A stretch of 64,000 bases of DNA from Sporobacter termitidis DSM 10068 (GTDB lineage Bacteria > Bacillota > Clostridia > Oscillospirales > Oscillospiraceae): positions 1 to 64,000 of the forward strand of contig NZ_FQXV01000003.1 in assembly GCF_900130065.1 (NCBI RefSeq). Reading direction: 5' to 3'. Positions 26,846 through 35,213 of this stretch are shown in pieces. Below the pieces are notes generated by a model, which searched no databases, was not told the DNA's origin, and saw nothing but the letters and a program-made list of their open reading frames with translations. A program made the position numbers and the translations under genes. How positions within the stretch are numbered: the stretch's first letter is position 1; each line of letters starts with the position of its first letter.

Positions 26846-27304
26846 CTGGCGGAATGCATCCGGCATTGGGAGGCGACGGATTTTTCAGGGAAGATGGTGG
26901 AGGAGGCAAAAAAGCACCCCGCTCCGCCTAACCTGACCTTTACGGTGCGTGGTGCTACGGCTTTACCGTATCTCGATGAAGCCTTTAACGCGGCGTTGAT
27001 CGCCAACGCCCTGCACATCATGCCGTAGCCGGATAAGGCGCTGGTGAAAATTCATCGCGTTTTAAAGCCGGGTGGTATCCTGCTGTCCCCCACCTTCATA
27101 TGGGGGACGGACATGAGACAGCAGTTTGGCGAAAAGCTGATGGGACTGGCCGGGTTCCGGGTGCTTCAACGGTGGGACGCCGATGCTTTGGCGGACTATG
27201 TGCAGCGGCGGGGCTTTACCGTTTTGGAGCGTGAAACAATGGGTGGCAGCATCCGCCCGCGGTGTTGCCTGCCTGCACAAAAAGCATGCGAAAGGGATGA
27301 ATGA
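26846..27304 (+). pseudogene. Class I SAM methyltransferase, decayed
   Basis: A methyltransferase reading (ATDFSGKMVEEAKKH, then GATALPYLDEAFNAALIANALHIM, then HRVLKPGGILLSPTF) is continuous in one frame from about 26846 to the stop at 27304, apart from an in-frame TAG at 27026-27028. The N-terminal part with the SAM-binding glycine motif is missing, replaced by unrelated sequence after the AraC gene. Translation could restart at the GTG at 27044 but would give only the C-terminal third. Its end overlaps the next methyltransferase start by four bases. Confidence 0.75.
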
Positions 27305-27990
27305 TAATGGCGCACGAGGAAGTCCGGCAAGCCTATCAACTGCTGGGGAATGAGGCCACCCTTTACGACGGGATGATTACCTGCGCCACATTTCTCGGCA
27401 AGGCAATCTGCAAGCTGGTGTGGGACATGAATAAAACGGAGGCCGACCGTTACCAGCAGCTGGCGCTTTCTGGTATTCCGGAGGATTTTTCCGGCCGTTT
27501 GCTGGAGGTGCCCGTAGGTACTGGCGTGCTCACCATGCCGGTGTACCGGAAACTAAAAAGCGCGGATGCGACCTGCCTTGACTATTCGGCAGAGATGATG
27601 TCCACGGCACAGAAACGGGCGGAAAGGTTTGGCTTACAAAACGTCCGGTTCTTGCAGGGAGATGTGGGTGCGCTGCCTTTCGAGGGGGGAAGCTTCGATA
27701 TTGTGCTGTCCTTAAACGGCTTCCATGCCTTCCCGGACAAGGACGCGGCTTACAGGGAGACCTTCCGGGTTTTAAAGTCCGGCGGCGTTTTCTGCGGCTG
27801 TTTTTATATCCAAGGAAAAACCCGGCGCACCGACTGGTTCATCCGGCATTTTTACGAGCCGAAGGGCTTTTTCACACCGCCGTTTGAGACGGCGGAAAGT
27901 CTGAAAAAGCAGCTGAATACTCTGTACGAAAGTGTGACTTTGAACACGGTAAAATCAATAGTCTGTTTTTGCTGCCGAAAGGGGGAATAA
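27301..27990 (+). CDS. Class I SAM-dependent methyltransferase
   Basis: A 229-residue protein of the ubiE/Methyltransf_11 type. Motif I is LLEVPVGTGVLTMPVY (Pro and Val where Gly-Cys is commoner), the acidic motif II region is ATCLDYSAEMM, and the third motif is GSFDIVLSLNGFHAFPD, followed by FRVLKSGGVFCG. The ATG at 27301 overlaps the decayed upstream gene; an ATG at 27307 is possible. It is in tandem with another methyltransferase two bases downstream. The substrate is unknown. Confidence 0.85.
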   Translation: MIMAHEEVRQAYQLLGNEATLYDGMITCATFLGKAICKLVWDMNKTEADRYQQLALSGIPEDFSGRLLEVPVGTGVLTMPVYRKLKSADATCLDYSAEMMSTAQKRAERFGLQNVRFLQGDVGALPFEGGSFDIVLSLNGFHAFPDKDAAYRETFRVLKSGGVFCGCFYIQGKTRRTDWFIRHFYEPKGFFTPPFETAESLKKQLNTLYESVTLNTVKSIVCFCCRKGE

Positions 27991-27992
27991 TA

Positions 27993-28604
27993 ATGTTTCG
28001 GCGCTTCTTTCAAAATACCCGGAAGCCGGAGGGCTTTCTGGGGCGCATGATGCTCCGCACCATGAATGGCGGGCATACCCCGCTGTCCAACTGGGCGCTT
28101 TCCTTGATTCGCCCCGCGCCGGATGCCCGTGTGCTGGATGTAGGCTGCGGCGGTGGCGCCAACATCGCCCGGCTGACGAAGCTCTGCCCCAATGGCTTTG
28201 CGGACGGAATCGACTACTCCGCGGAGAGCGTGGCCTTCAGCAAAAAGAAAAATGCCCGCTCGCTCGGAAAACGATGCAACATCCGCCAGGGGGATGTGGG
28301 CGCGCTGCCTTATGGCGATCAGACATTTAATCTCGTGACCGCTTTTGAAACGGTCTATTTCTGGCCGGACTTGGGAAAAGCGTTTCATGAAATCCTGCGG
28401 GTGCTGAAGCCCGGCGGGCAGTTCCTTCTGGTCTGCGAGATGGACGATGTTACCAACACCACCTGGACGGGACTGATCGACGGCATGACGATTTATTCCG
28501 GAGAGGATTTGAAGGCCCGAATCCTTCAGGCGGGCTTTGCGTCTGTCCGCCTTGAGCGGAATCAGTCGTGCTGGATTGCCCTGCTGGCGGAAAAGAGGCG
28601 TTAA
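27993..28604 (+). CDS. Class I SAM-dependent methyltransferase
   Basis: A 203-residue methyltransferase with a full motif I VLDVGCGGGANIARL, DYSAESVAFSKK, GDVGALPYGDQTFNLVTAFET and LRVLKPGGQFLLV. The frame opens at a TTG at 27969, but the ATG at 27993 has a strong AGGGGGA ribosome site and is chosen. It is the third methyltransferase reading in a row. The small size and neighbours suggest small-molecule methylation, but nothing in the sequence names the substrate. Confidence 0.88.
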   Translation: MFRRFFQNTRKPEGFLGRMMLRTMNGGHTPLSNWALSLIRPAPDARVLDVGCGGGANIARLTKLCPNGFADGIDYSAESVAFSKKKNARSLGKRCNIRQGDVGALPYGDQTFNLVTAFETVYFWPDLGKAFHEILRVLKPGGQFLLVCEMDDVTNTTWTGLIDGMTIYSGEDLKARILQAGFASVRLERNQSCWIALLAEKRR

Positions 28605-28605
28605 C

Positions 28606-29054
28606 ATTGGAGATAGGAAAGATAACCATTTAAGAATTTTAGTTTACGGTACGGGCGTCATCGGCAGCCTGTACGCCGCATATCTGTACCGGGCAGGCTG
28701 CTCCGTCAGCGTACTGGCCCCAGGCCGCCGTCTGGAGGAGCTGCGCAAAAACGGGCTTCTTTATCGGCACAACGGCAGCGTCTACCGCGCGGAAGTGACG
28801 GCGCTGGAGCAGCTTGCACCGGACGGAGGACATCTACGACTATATTTTTGTGACCGTCCGGGCGGAACAGCTGCATCAGGCGCTTTCCGAGCTGCGCGAC
28901 AACCAAAGCCCCACCGTGGTGACGATGGTCAATTCCCTGGAGTCCTATGAATGCTGGGAAACCCTCTGCGGCAAGGGGCGCAAAAGGCGAAATGGACACG
29001 CTGCACCAGGAATTTTACGCATTTTTAAACAGTGCGCCGGAATCGCGGTGGTAA
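28606..29054 (+). pseudogene. Ketopantoate-reductase-like (ApbA/PanE) gene, decayed
   Basis: Three pieces in three frames spell a shortened 2-dehydropantoate 2-reductase-like protein. Piece 1 is the Rossmann start RILVYGTGVIGSLYAAYLYRAG to about 28825. Piece 2, in the next frame, is YDYIFVTVRAEQLHQALSEL to about 28980. Piece 3 is the C-terminal end KGEMDTLHQEFYAFLNSAPE, stopping at 29052-29054. About half of a normal protein of roughly 310 residues is missing between pieces 2 and 3, so a deletion as well as a frameshift occurred. Only an ATT is available as a start in frame. Confidence 0.75.
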
Positions 29055-29094
29055 CCTATGGTGGATACCTCTGCCTTATTCTCTATTTATTCGA

Positions 29095-29661
29095 CTACGT
29101 CTTTATATATTTTCTGATTGAGAGAACAGAAACAATAATAGCAAGCAAGACTTGTGGAGCAAACAAATGGATCACGATGGATATCAAATTGTCTATAAGA
29201 AAGCCATTACCATATAGCGAAACCCGTATGGCAGGAAATATTATTAACGGTCTGTTATACGGTGAAAGCAGACTATAGCTTGAGGGAATGAAAAGGTCAA
29301 CGCCCCAAATCATAGAATGCAGGAAAAAAGCAGCGACGCCGGAGAGGATGGCTAAAACCAGATACCCTTTCCTTGATTTTTCCCAACGTTTCGAGTATAA
29401 CAAAGCGCCGCAGGTACACACCATGAAGTATAGTAAGAGGTTTCCGAACGCTTGACTAATTGAGGGCATTCGCAGTTGCAGGAGCTGCAAATTTTCTTCA
29501 TTCGTCCAAAAATCCGAAATAGAAAATCCCCCTAAATGCGGAACAAACCAAACACTTATGAGTATTATAAGGAGCAATGGTAAAACAGCTAACAAAATAA
29601 AGATGCGTAATAGCCATTTTGAAGATCGGGTGAGATCATGCTTTCCATTTCCTTTGTTCAT
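29095..29661 (-). CDS. Membrane protein of unknown function
   Basis: A 188-residue protein with four or five predicted helices (about residues 18-42, 72-88, 98-118, 160-182) and a basic N-terminus (MNKGNGKHDLTRSSKW). I do not recognise the family. It follows the PepSY gene and two-component system on the same strand, 83 bases downstream of the PepSY stop. It may belong to the same cell-envelope regulon. Confidence 0.6.
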   Translation of the reverse strand: MNKGNGKHDLTRSSKWLLRIFILLAVLPLLLIILISVWFVPHLGGFSISDFWTNEENLQLLQLRMPSISQAFGNLLLYFMVCTCGALLYSKRWEKSRKGYLVLAILSGVAAFFLHSMIWGVDLFIPSSYSLLSPYNRPLIIFPAIRVSLYGNGFLIDNLISIVIHLFAPQVLLAIIVSVLSIRKYIKT

Positions 29662-29690
29662 CTTAATATCCTCCCATTGAAAGTAGTCAT

Positions 29691-29717
29691 AGGGACTTCC
29701 GTGATGCGGAAGTCCCT
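29691..29717. other. Perfect 11-base inverted repeat between membrane protein and PepSY genes
   Basis: AGGGACTTCCG, loop TGATG, CGGAAGTCCCT. On the minus strand the T run lies before, not after, the stem, so it is not a normal terminator for the leftward operon. It may be an RNA-processing or stability hairpin. Confidence 0.5.
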
Positions 29718-29744
29718 AAAAAATTTGGTATCGCGGTTTTATAA

Positions 29745-30350
29745 TCAACCTACGCCATCGGCGGCCGACATGATGTTTATTATTTTACCGGAGAAGGAGT
29801 CGATGGTCACGTTATAGGTTCCGATTTGAGAAAAATCGTTCTGGTTTGTAGGATAGAAAGTGACGCTCCAAACGGGAGCTGCAGGGTCGACAATATTGAG
29901 TACGGCATAGGTTGAGAATTTGGACCATGTATCGTCCGTCAGCGCATATTCGCTGTCAACGGATTTTTTTGCGAGTTCGATAGCTTTCTCTTCCGTCAGA
30001 TCCTTTTCCGATGGGGTTCCGGCAACAAAGGTAGGTTTGTAGTCTTTTTCCATCTTTAGCTTCGCCGCATTAACGGGATCACTTGCTATCAGATCCTGCT
30101 CCAACTGATCCTGTTCAGAAACAATGGCCTGATTGCCATTTTCGTCCGCGACCACTGTGGCTGTGTTTCCCGCGTTCGTATTCGCCGGAGCCGCCTCAGA
30201 GGTAATCACCGGAGCCTTCTGGCTTGTGTCTGCCGCGAAAGCGGAGGATACGGCAAGAGCGTTTACTCCAATGGCCCCTGCTCCGATAACCGCTGTCACA
30301 GCCAGACCCAACACTACTTTTGATAATTTCTTAGACATTTGATTGTTCAC
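29745..30350 (-). CDS. Secreted PepSY-domain protein
   Basis: A 201-residue protein with a signal peptide (basic start MNNQMSKKLSK, hydrophobic core VVLGLAVTAVIGAGAIGV, likely cleavage after AFAAD). A low-complexity Ala/Thr/Asn linker follows, then a C-terminal PepSY-like domain (residues about 120-200): LTEEKAIELAKKSVDSEYALTD, then YNVTIDSFSGKIINI. PepSY domains are extracytoplasmic and often inhibit proteases or act with envelope sensors. It lies directly downstream of the sensor kinase and is likely a target or accessory of that system. A ribosome site AAGGAGTG precedes the ATG. Confidence 0.83.
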   Translation of the reverse strand: MNNQMSKKLSKVVLGLAVTAVIGAGAIGVNALAVSSAFAADTSQKAPVITSEAAPANTNAGNTATVVADENGNQAIVSEQDQLEQDLIASDPVNAAKLKMEKDYKPTFVAGTPSEKDLTEEKAIELAKKSVDSEYALTDDTWSKFSTYAVLNIVDPAAPVWSVTFYPTNQNDFSQIGTYNVTIDSFSGKIINIMSAADGVG

Positions 30351-30362
30351 TCCTTAGTCGTT

Positions 30363-30392
30363 ATTCTGCAAGCAATTAGCTGCTTGCAGAAT
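30363..30392 (-). other. 12-base hairpin at kinase stop / PepSY leader
   Basis: ATTCTGCAAGCA, six-base loop, TGCTTGCAGAAT: a perfect stem spanning the last codons and stop of the kinase gene, just upstream of the PepSY ribosome site. No T run follows, so a processing or translation-control element is more likely than a terminator. Confidence 0.5.
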
Positions 30393-31845
30393 TATCATAA
30401 GGCTTGGTTATTTCAGAATCATCGCGGAGTTGCGGCAGAATTGTAAACTTGGAAAATTTTATAGCTATTGTTGTTCCTATATCCGGCTGGGAAGAAATCT
30501 CCATCCGTGCATAGTGCAAATCACAAATTTGTTTGCATAAGCTGAGCCCCAGGCCGGCGCCGCCGTAAGCGCGCGACCTTGATTTGTCCGCGCGGTAGAA
30601 GGGTTCAAAGACCTTTGGAATATCGCCTTGAGCGATTCCTGTTCCATTGTCGGCAATGGAAAGTATGAAGCCGTCCCCTTCGCGGCGAGTCTTCACTTCA
30701 ATTTTGCCTCCGTCCGGCAATGCCCGCAGAGCGTTTTCCATAATGTTGAGCAGCAAGGATTCTATTAAATCTTTGTCCCCAACTATTAGGAATACTTGAA
30801 GGTCTTTCTCTACCTGAACGTGTTTTCCCTTAATATTCTGCTCCAACGTGCTTTCAACATAAGCCAGCATGTCTCGGAGATCGATGGTTTGAGGTGCTAT
30901 TTCCGTATTGTTAAGTCTGGCCAGATCCATCAGTTTATGCGCCATACTCTTCATTCTTTCGCTTTGATGGATGATATAGTCAATGGCTTTTACGCCTTCC
31001 TCCGGCGTATAATTGGCATATTTCAAAAATTCGCCGAACCCCATAATGGCGGTAATGGGAGTACTCATTTCATGGGCGAGATTATCAATAAATCTCTGCC
31101 GCTCCTCTGTTACATCGGATAGCTTCTGAATATGCGCCTGCACGGAATCGGCCATCGCATTGAAGTTCCCCGCAAATTCCCCGATTTCATCCTTGCCGTT
31201 TATTTGGGCGCGTTTTTGATAATTGCCGCCCGCGATTTCCTCCGTTATTTGATTTAATTTCCGTATGGGGCGGGTTAATCTCAATAAAAGGAAAAGCAGC
31301 AGGATAGACAGCAGTATGGAGATAACGACACCGATGATTACGGCATGACGGATCATTTGGGCTTTGTAATCCGCTAAATCCTGGACATTTTTAATGTAAA
31401 CAAACTTTATATTGGAATAGGGTTCTTCGAGATAACCTGTCACGAAATAGTAGAGAGCGCCGTCAACCTCTCTTGCAATCGTGCTTTTTTCTCCCTGACC
31501 AATATCCAGTTCCGGGCGCGCTCCCATCGTGTAGGGGAAATCTGAATAGACAATATCGTCGCCATAGTACAATTCCATATAAATGTTCTGATTCGCGTAA
31601 TAATCGCCATAGGGAGCAATATACATTTTCAAGTTCTTTGCATTGATTTCTCTATAAAGAGCAGAAGCGCCCGAAATCCTGCTCTGCAAAGATGCCTGGA
31701 TGACGTGGCGCTCGTTCTCGGCCGTCGAATATTTTTCCTGCATACTCAGCGAATAGCTTTTGTTGATGAGCAAGAAGACAGTGATGTCAAAGCCGATCAG
31801 GAAAATGACGATGATGCAGATATAGGCTTTCTGCCAGAATTTCAT
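30376..31845 (-). CDS. Two-component sensor histidine kinase
   Basis: A 489-residue kinase: helix 1 at about 6-28, an extracytoplasmic domain to about 165, helix 2 (VIIGVVISILLSILLLFLLL), a HAMP domain (RLTRPIRKLNQITEEIAGG), a HisKA helix with the acceptor His in NLAHEMSTPITAIMGF, and an ATPase with N box NIMENALRAL, G1 DNGTGI and G2 GGAGLGLSLCK. The kinase overlaps its response regulator by four bases. The Tyr-rich outer domain suggests envelope sensing; the signal is unknown. Confidence 0.93.
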   Translation of the reverse strand: MKFWQKAYICIIVIFLIGFDITVFLLINKSYSLSMQEKYSTAENERHVIQASLQSRISGASALYREINAKNLKMYIAPYGDYYANQNIYMELYYGDDIVYSDFPYTMGARPELDIGQGEKSTIAREVDGALYYFVTGYLEEPYSNIKFVYIKNVQDLADYKAQMIRHAVIIGVVISILLSILLLFLLLRLTRPIRKLNQITEEIAGGNYQKRAQINGKDEIGEFAGNFNAMADSVQAHIQKLSDVTEERQRFIDNLAHEMSTPITAIMGFGEFLKYANYTPEEGVKAIDYIIHQSERMKSMAHKLMDLARLNNTEIAPQTIDLRDMLAYVESTLEQNIKGKHVQVEKDLQVFLIVGDKDLIESLLLNIMENALRALPDGGKIEVKTRREGDGFILSIADNGTGIAQGDIPKVFEPFYRADKSRSRAYGGAGLGLSLCKQICDLHYARMEISSQPDIGTTIAIKFSKFTILPQLRDDSEITKPYDNSASS

Positions 31846-32501
31846 CGCGGCACCTCCAGCCTGTATCCCATTTTGAATACGGTTTTTATCTTATCGTCCA
31901 GACCCAGTTTTTTTCTGAGCCGTTGTATATGTACGTCAACGGTTCGGGTTTCTCCCATATAGTCATATCCCCAAACCAATTCCAAGAGCTTTTCCCGCGA
32001 AAGAGCAATATTTTTATTGCGGATCAAAATTTCGAGAAGCATGAACTCTTTTGTTGTAAGTTCAATTGGTTGGTTATCTATCAGAACAGTATGTGCATCC
32101 AGATTGACCTCCAGATTATCCAGAACAAAAGTATTCCCGTCAACTTTATAGCGCTTCAACACGGTTTCAATCCTTGTCAACAATTCAATTATTGCAAAGG
32201 GCTTAACTATATAGTCGTCCGCACCAAGTTTTAGGCCGGTTATCTTATCGTTTAGCTCTTCTTTCGCCGTCAAGAAAATTACGGGAATTTGAAGCGGCTC
32301 AATTTCCCGCATAAGCGAAAATCCATCTTTTCCCGGCAGCATGACATCCAGAATAATTAAATCCGGCTTATGAAGTTCAATACTATTCATTACCTCGTTG
32401 CCGCGATCTACGCTGATTCCTGTGTACCCCACTAACCTGAGATTTACTAAAATTAAATCGGCTATTGCGGCCTCGTCTTCAACCACCATTATTTTTGCCA
32501 T
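31842..32501 (-). CDS. OmpR/PhoB-family response regulator
   Basis: A 219-residue regulator: receiver domain with the acidic pair VVEDE, phospho-acceptor Asp52 in ILDVMLPGKDG, Lys in VKPF, and a winged-helix domain (ELTTKEFMLLEILIRNKN, then VDVHIQRLRKKLG). It is first in the operon with the overlapping kinase and the PepSY gene. Its promoter carries direct repeats that look like a site for this protein, suggesting autoregulation. Confidence 0.94.
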   Translation of the reverse strand: MAKIMVVEDEAAIADLILVNLRLVGYTGISVDRGNEVMNSIELHKPDLIILDVMLPGKDGFSLMREIEPLQIPVIFLTAKEELNDKITGLKLGADDYIVKPFAIIELLTRIETVLKRYKVDGNTFVLDNLEVNLDAHTVLIDNQPIELTTKEFMLLEILIRNKNIALSREKLLELVWGYDYMGETRTVDVHIQRLRKKLGLDDKIKTVFKMGYRLEVPR

Positions 32502-32520
32502 AGTTCCACCACCTTTTCAA

Positions 32521-32560
32521 ATTATACCAAGAGGGATAGAAAAAGTTGTATCAGAGTTGT
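32521..32560 (-). promoter_or_regulatory. Two-component operon promoter with 11-base-spaced direct repeats
   Basis: On the minus strand a TATAAT box (32521-32526) lies about 20 bases before the regulator start. In place of a -35 box, 17 bases upstream, is ACAACT (32544-32549), repeated at 32555-32560 with an 11-base period. OmpR-family regulators bind tandem repeats of this spacing over weak -35 regions. Confidence 0.6.
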
Positions 32561-32889
32561 AAAATGAATATCTAATACTGACTTTTTGGATGAACGGGAA
32601 CCTCACTTAGTATTCATTCGTCGAAAAAATGATCAATCGAATGGTTTTTACCAAACATAGCACACAGACGGTACAGCCGACCGATACTCTGCCTGCTGTA
32701 TCCGAGACATCCGTTGCCGTTTCAAAAACAGGCGCTGCAGTTACACGGAACAGGAACAAGTGATGGAGGTACAACGCTGATTGAGGGGTTGGGTAGAATA
32801 TCTTCTCCATCAGACGATGTCAAACGGTCATAATCGCATCAAATTCTTTAGGCAAAGCCGCTAAACTTGAATGACTTGACACGCAGCCA
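32561..32889. other. Region without a supported gene, upstream of recombinase remnants
   Basis: One 44-codon plus-strand frame starts at 32629 but lacks a ribosome site and resembles nothing I know. The rest shows no domain, repeat or hairpin of note. It is probably decayed island sequence. Confidence 0.4.
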
Positions 32890-33836
32890 GTGACGATCCG
32901 TCGCCGGCCGCAGCCGAGTTCAGCGGCCGTGTCCGCCGCAGTCCCTCTTACCGCCCAGCTTGACCGGCTGGCGCGACACAACCGGCAAGGCAGCTACCGA
33001 ACGAAGGACAGGTATTATGATATTATGAGGCCTTCAAACGCTTCTGCCGCTTTCTCGCCGACGAATATCACCTGCAGAAGCTGACAAATCTCTCCGCCAA
33101 GCATCTCGTATCCTACATACTAAAACTTCAGGACGAAGGCAAGTCGGCGTCCACCATCAAGACTGATCTTGCGGCGATCCGTTTCTTCCACGACAAGCTG
33201 AGCGATGCCAAATACAGGCTGCCCAGCAACGACGCGCTGGGCATCGAATTGGAGCGCCGACGCTTCGGCGGCACGGATAGGACGTGGAGCGTATCAGAGT
33301 TTAACCGCTTCCTTGCGCTCTCTATGGCCGAAGGTCAGGAGAATTACACCACCGTCGCCTGCCTGTCGTACTACGCCGGGCTGCGGATACACGAGTGCTT
33401 CCGCATCGACACAGCGACTGCCGAGGCTGCCCTGAGAGACGGCACCATCACCATCAAGGGCAAGGGCGGCAAAATCCGCTCCGTGCCCTTAAGCGAAAGC
33501 ATTCACATCGAGCTTCGTAAGCTTCTGGACATCACTCCCCGAGGGCATAAGCTGTTCGTGCCGGACGGTGTACCTACTGACAGGGCCATTGCCTACCTTC
33601 AGACCTACATTGCCTATGCGCGGAACAAAATCCGCGACGAGGGCTCCGTCAGCCCTCTGACGCACCACGGGCTGCGCCACAGCTTTGCCGCGAACAAATA
33701 CCGGGCGCTGACCGCCGGCGGCATGACGCCGCTGGAGGCCAGCCTTGAGGTCTCGCGGCTTTTGGGACACGAGCGCGCCGACGTGACGCGCATCTATTTG
33801 GCGTTGCTGCAAAAGGACGGTGGGTCGAATGGATAA
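32890..33836 (+). pseudogene. Tyrosine recombinase (XerC/D-like), frameshifted
   Basis: The N-terminal part reads from 32890 (LTAQLDRLARHNRQGSYRTK). The reading shifts frame at about 33015-33026 and continues as EAFKRFCRFLADEYHLQKL to the stop at 33836. In the second frame a TGA lies at 33018-33020, so no single frame covers the gene. The catalytic set is complete in the C-terminal part: Arg in YYAGLRIHE, Lys in KGKGGKIRS, HHGLRHSFA, LLGHERADVT and Tyr in RIYLALL. A shortened product from a TTG at 33249 would keep catalysis but lose the core-binding domain. Confidence 0.7.
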
Positions 33837-34029
33837 GATCCGATCCTTCGACGAGCTGCCCATTTCTCTCCGCGTGGAGGATTTGACCGCAATCCTGGAC
33901 ATCGGCCGCAACACGGCCTACGAGCTTGTTCGATCCGGCCAAATAGGAAGTGTCCGGGTGGGGCGGCAGATCCGTATCCCAAAGGACGCCGTACAGGAAT
34001 TTTTTCAGCGGCAAAGAGATTTAAAATAA
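33829..34029 (+). CDS. Excisionase-like helix-turn-helix protein
   Basis: A 66-residue protein with a MerR/Xis-type winged helix: LRVEDLTAILDIGRNTAYELVRSG, then VRVGRQIRIPKDAVQEFFQRQ. Such proteins act as recombination directionality factors or small regulators in integrated elements. The ATG at 33829 follows GGTGGG and overlaps the end of the recombinase gene by eight bases. It lies between two recombinase readings, as expected in an integration module. Confidence 0.85.
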   Translation: MDKIRSFDELPISLRVEDLTAILDIGRNTAYELVRSGQIGSVRVGRQIRIPKDAVQEFFQRQRDLK

Positions 34030-34098
34030 TCCTTTGACCTCTTGTCACACATGGTTTACGCTATTGTTGCTGACCATGTGTGGCGGGAAGGAGGAAAC

Positions 34099-34719
34099 AT
34101 GGCAAGGTCAGCAACAACCGATACAAATAAGAAAAACCGCCGTGGAAATGGCGAAGGCACCATACATCAGAAACCCAACGGCAAATGGATGGCGCAGGCG
34201 CTGCTTGGCTATAAGCCGGACGGTCCGCCCAAAACCAACGCCGGCTATCGGAAGATCGCCGTCCCTCAGGCCGTCCTTGACGTCATCGCCGAGTGGAAGC
34301 TTTATGTGCTCACGCTACCGAAAGCGGAACAGATGCTGGACACAAAGAACGCTGTCTTTGCCAGCACCACCACGGGCGGCTACCGGACATATCAGGGCTT
34401 CCGCGCCAGCTACCGCCACTTCCTGAGGCGGCACAATCTGGACGACGAGAGCCTGAACCTTCACCGTTACCGGCACACCTATGCCACGATGCTGCTGGAA
34501 ACGGGCATCAATCCCCGTGTCGTACAGAAGCTCATAGGCCACAGCAACATTTCCACCACGCTCGGCACCTACAGCCATGTGGCGGGCGAGGTATATGAAA
34601 ACGTGGCCTCCGGGCTGGAAACCACGTTCGATAAATTGATGGACGGGAGCTACACGCCGACTTTGGGCACAGCAGAGGCCGCAAGTACGGCATTTCGACT
34701 GCTCGGCGGCGAAAAATGA
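34099..34719 (+). CDS. Integrase with internal deletion
   Basis: A 206-residue open frame joins two distant parts of a phage/Tn916-type integrase. The N-terminal 45 residues (NRRGNGEGTIHQKPNGKW) are the arm-binding domain. From about residue 46 (KTNAGYRKIAVPQAVLDVIAEW) the sequence is already in the catalytic domain. It holds HRYRHTYATMLLE, KLIGHSNISTTLGTYSH and the Tyr, but the core-binding domain and first catalytic Arg are absent. Roughly 180 residues are missing compared with the usual 380-400. The deletion kept the frame. The start at 34099 has AGGAGGAAAC. It ends about 240 bases from the tRNA-Ala gene it probably targeted. Confidence 0.75.
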   Translation: MARSATTDTNKKNRRGNGEGTIHQKPNGKWMAQALLGYKPDGPPKTNAGYRKIAVPQAVLDVIAEWKLYVLTLPKAEQMLDTKNAVFASTTTGGYRTYQGFRASYRHFLRRHNLDDESLNLHRYRHTYATMLLETGINPRVVQKLIGHSNISTTLGTYSHVAGEVYENVASGLETTFDKLMDGSYTPTLGTAEAASTAFRLLGGEK

Positions 34720-34907
34720 CGTCAAAATCGGATGGGTTGCGCCCCTGAGTTGCAGTTGATACCGCAATAGCCCCGGAACGCCTGATATACCGTAGCTTCC
34801 CAGCCTCCCTGTCAGTTGCAGTTTGGTTGCAAATGACCCCAAAAAGGGCGGTTTTAGGGGGTAAAAGACGGTACGAACCGGGATTTAGCCGCCCGTAAAA
34901 AAGAGGT

Positions 34908-34956
34908 TGTAAAAATCCTAGAAGCCTTGAAAACTTAGTGTTTTCAAGGCTTCTAG
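34908..34956 (-). terminator. Terminator of the tRNA-Ala gene
   Basis: A perfect 17-base inverted repeat (34918-34956, arms CTAGAAGCCTTGAAAAC and complement, five-base loop) followed on the minus strand by GATTTTTAC. It lies directly after the tRNA CCA end. Confidence 0.85.
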
Positions 34957-34958
34957 TT

Positions 34959-35034
<76 letters not shown>

Positions 35035-35134
35035 GAGTGTTCAATTTTGCGGTGCTGTGTTATGGTAACATAAAGGGCATGGCTTGTCAAGGGTGGATAT
35101 CAAAATATCGCAGATATTTCGCAGGCTGACACGC

Positions 35135-35163
35135 TTGCTATAGGCGGAGGCCGATGGTACAAT
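35135..35163 (+). promoter_or_regulatory. Candidate promoter of the rubredoxin gene
   Basis: TTGCTA, 17-base spacer, TACAAT (35158-35163), about 50 bases before the start codon. Confidence 0.6.
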
Positions 35164-35213
35164 ATTACCGGAATCCAGTAAACTCGTTAAAATTTGCGCA
35201 GGGAGATGATTTT

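Noticed and set aside
32629-32763. 44-codon plus-strand frame upstream of the recombinase remnant
   Set aside because: No Shine-Dalgarno sequence and a Thr/Val-rich product without recognisable features.
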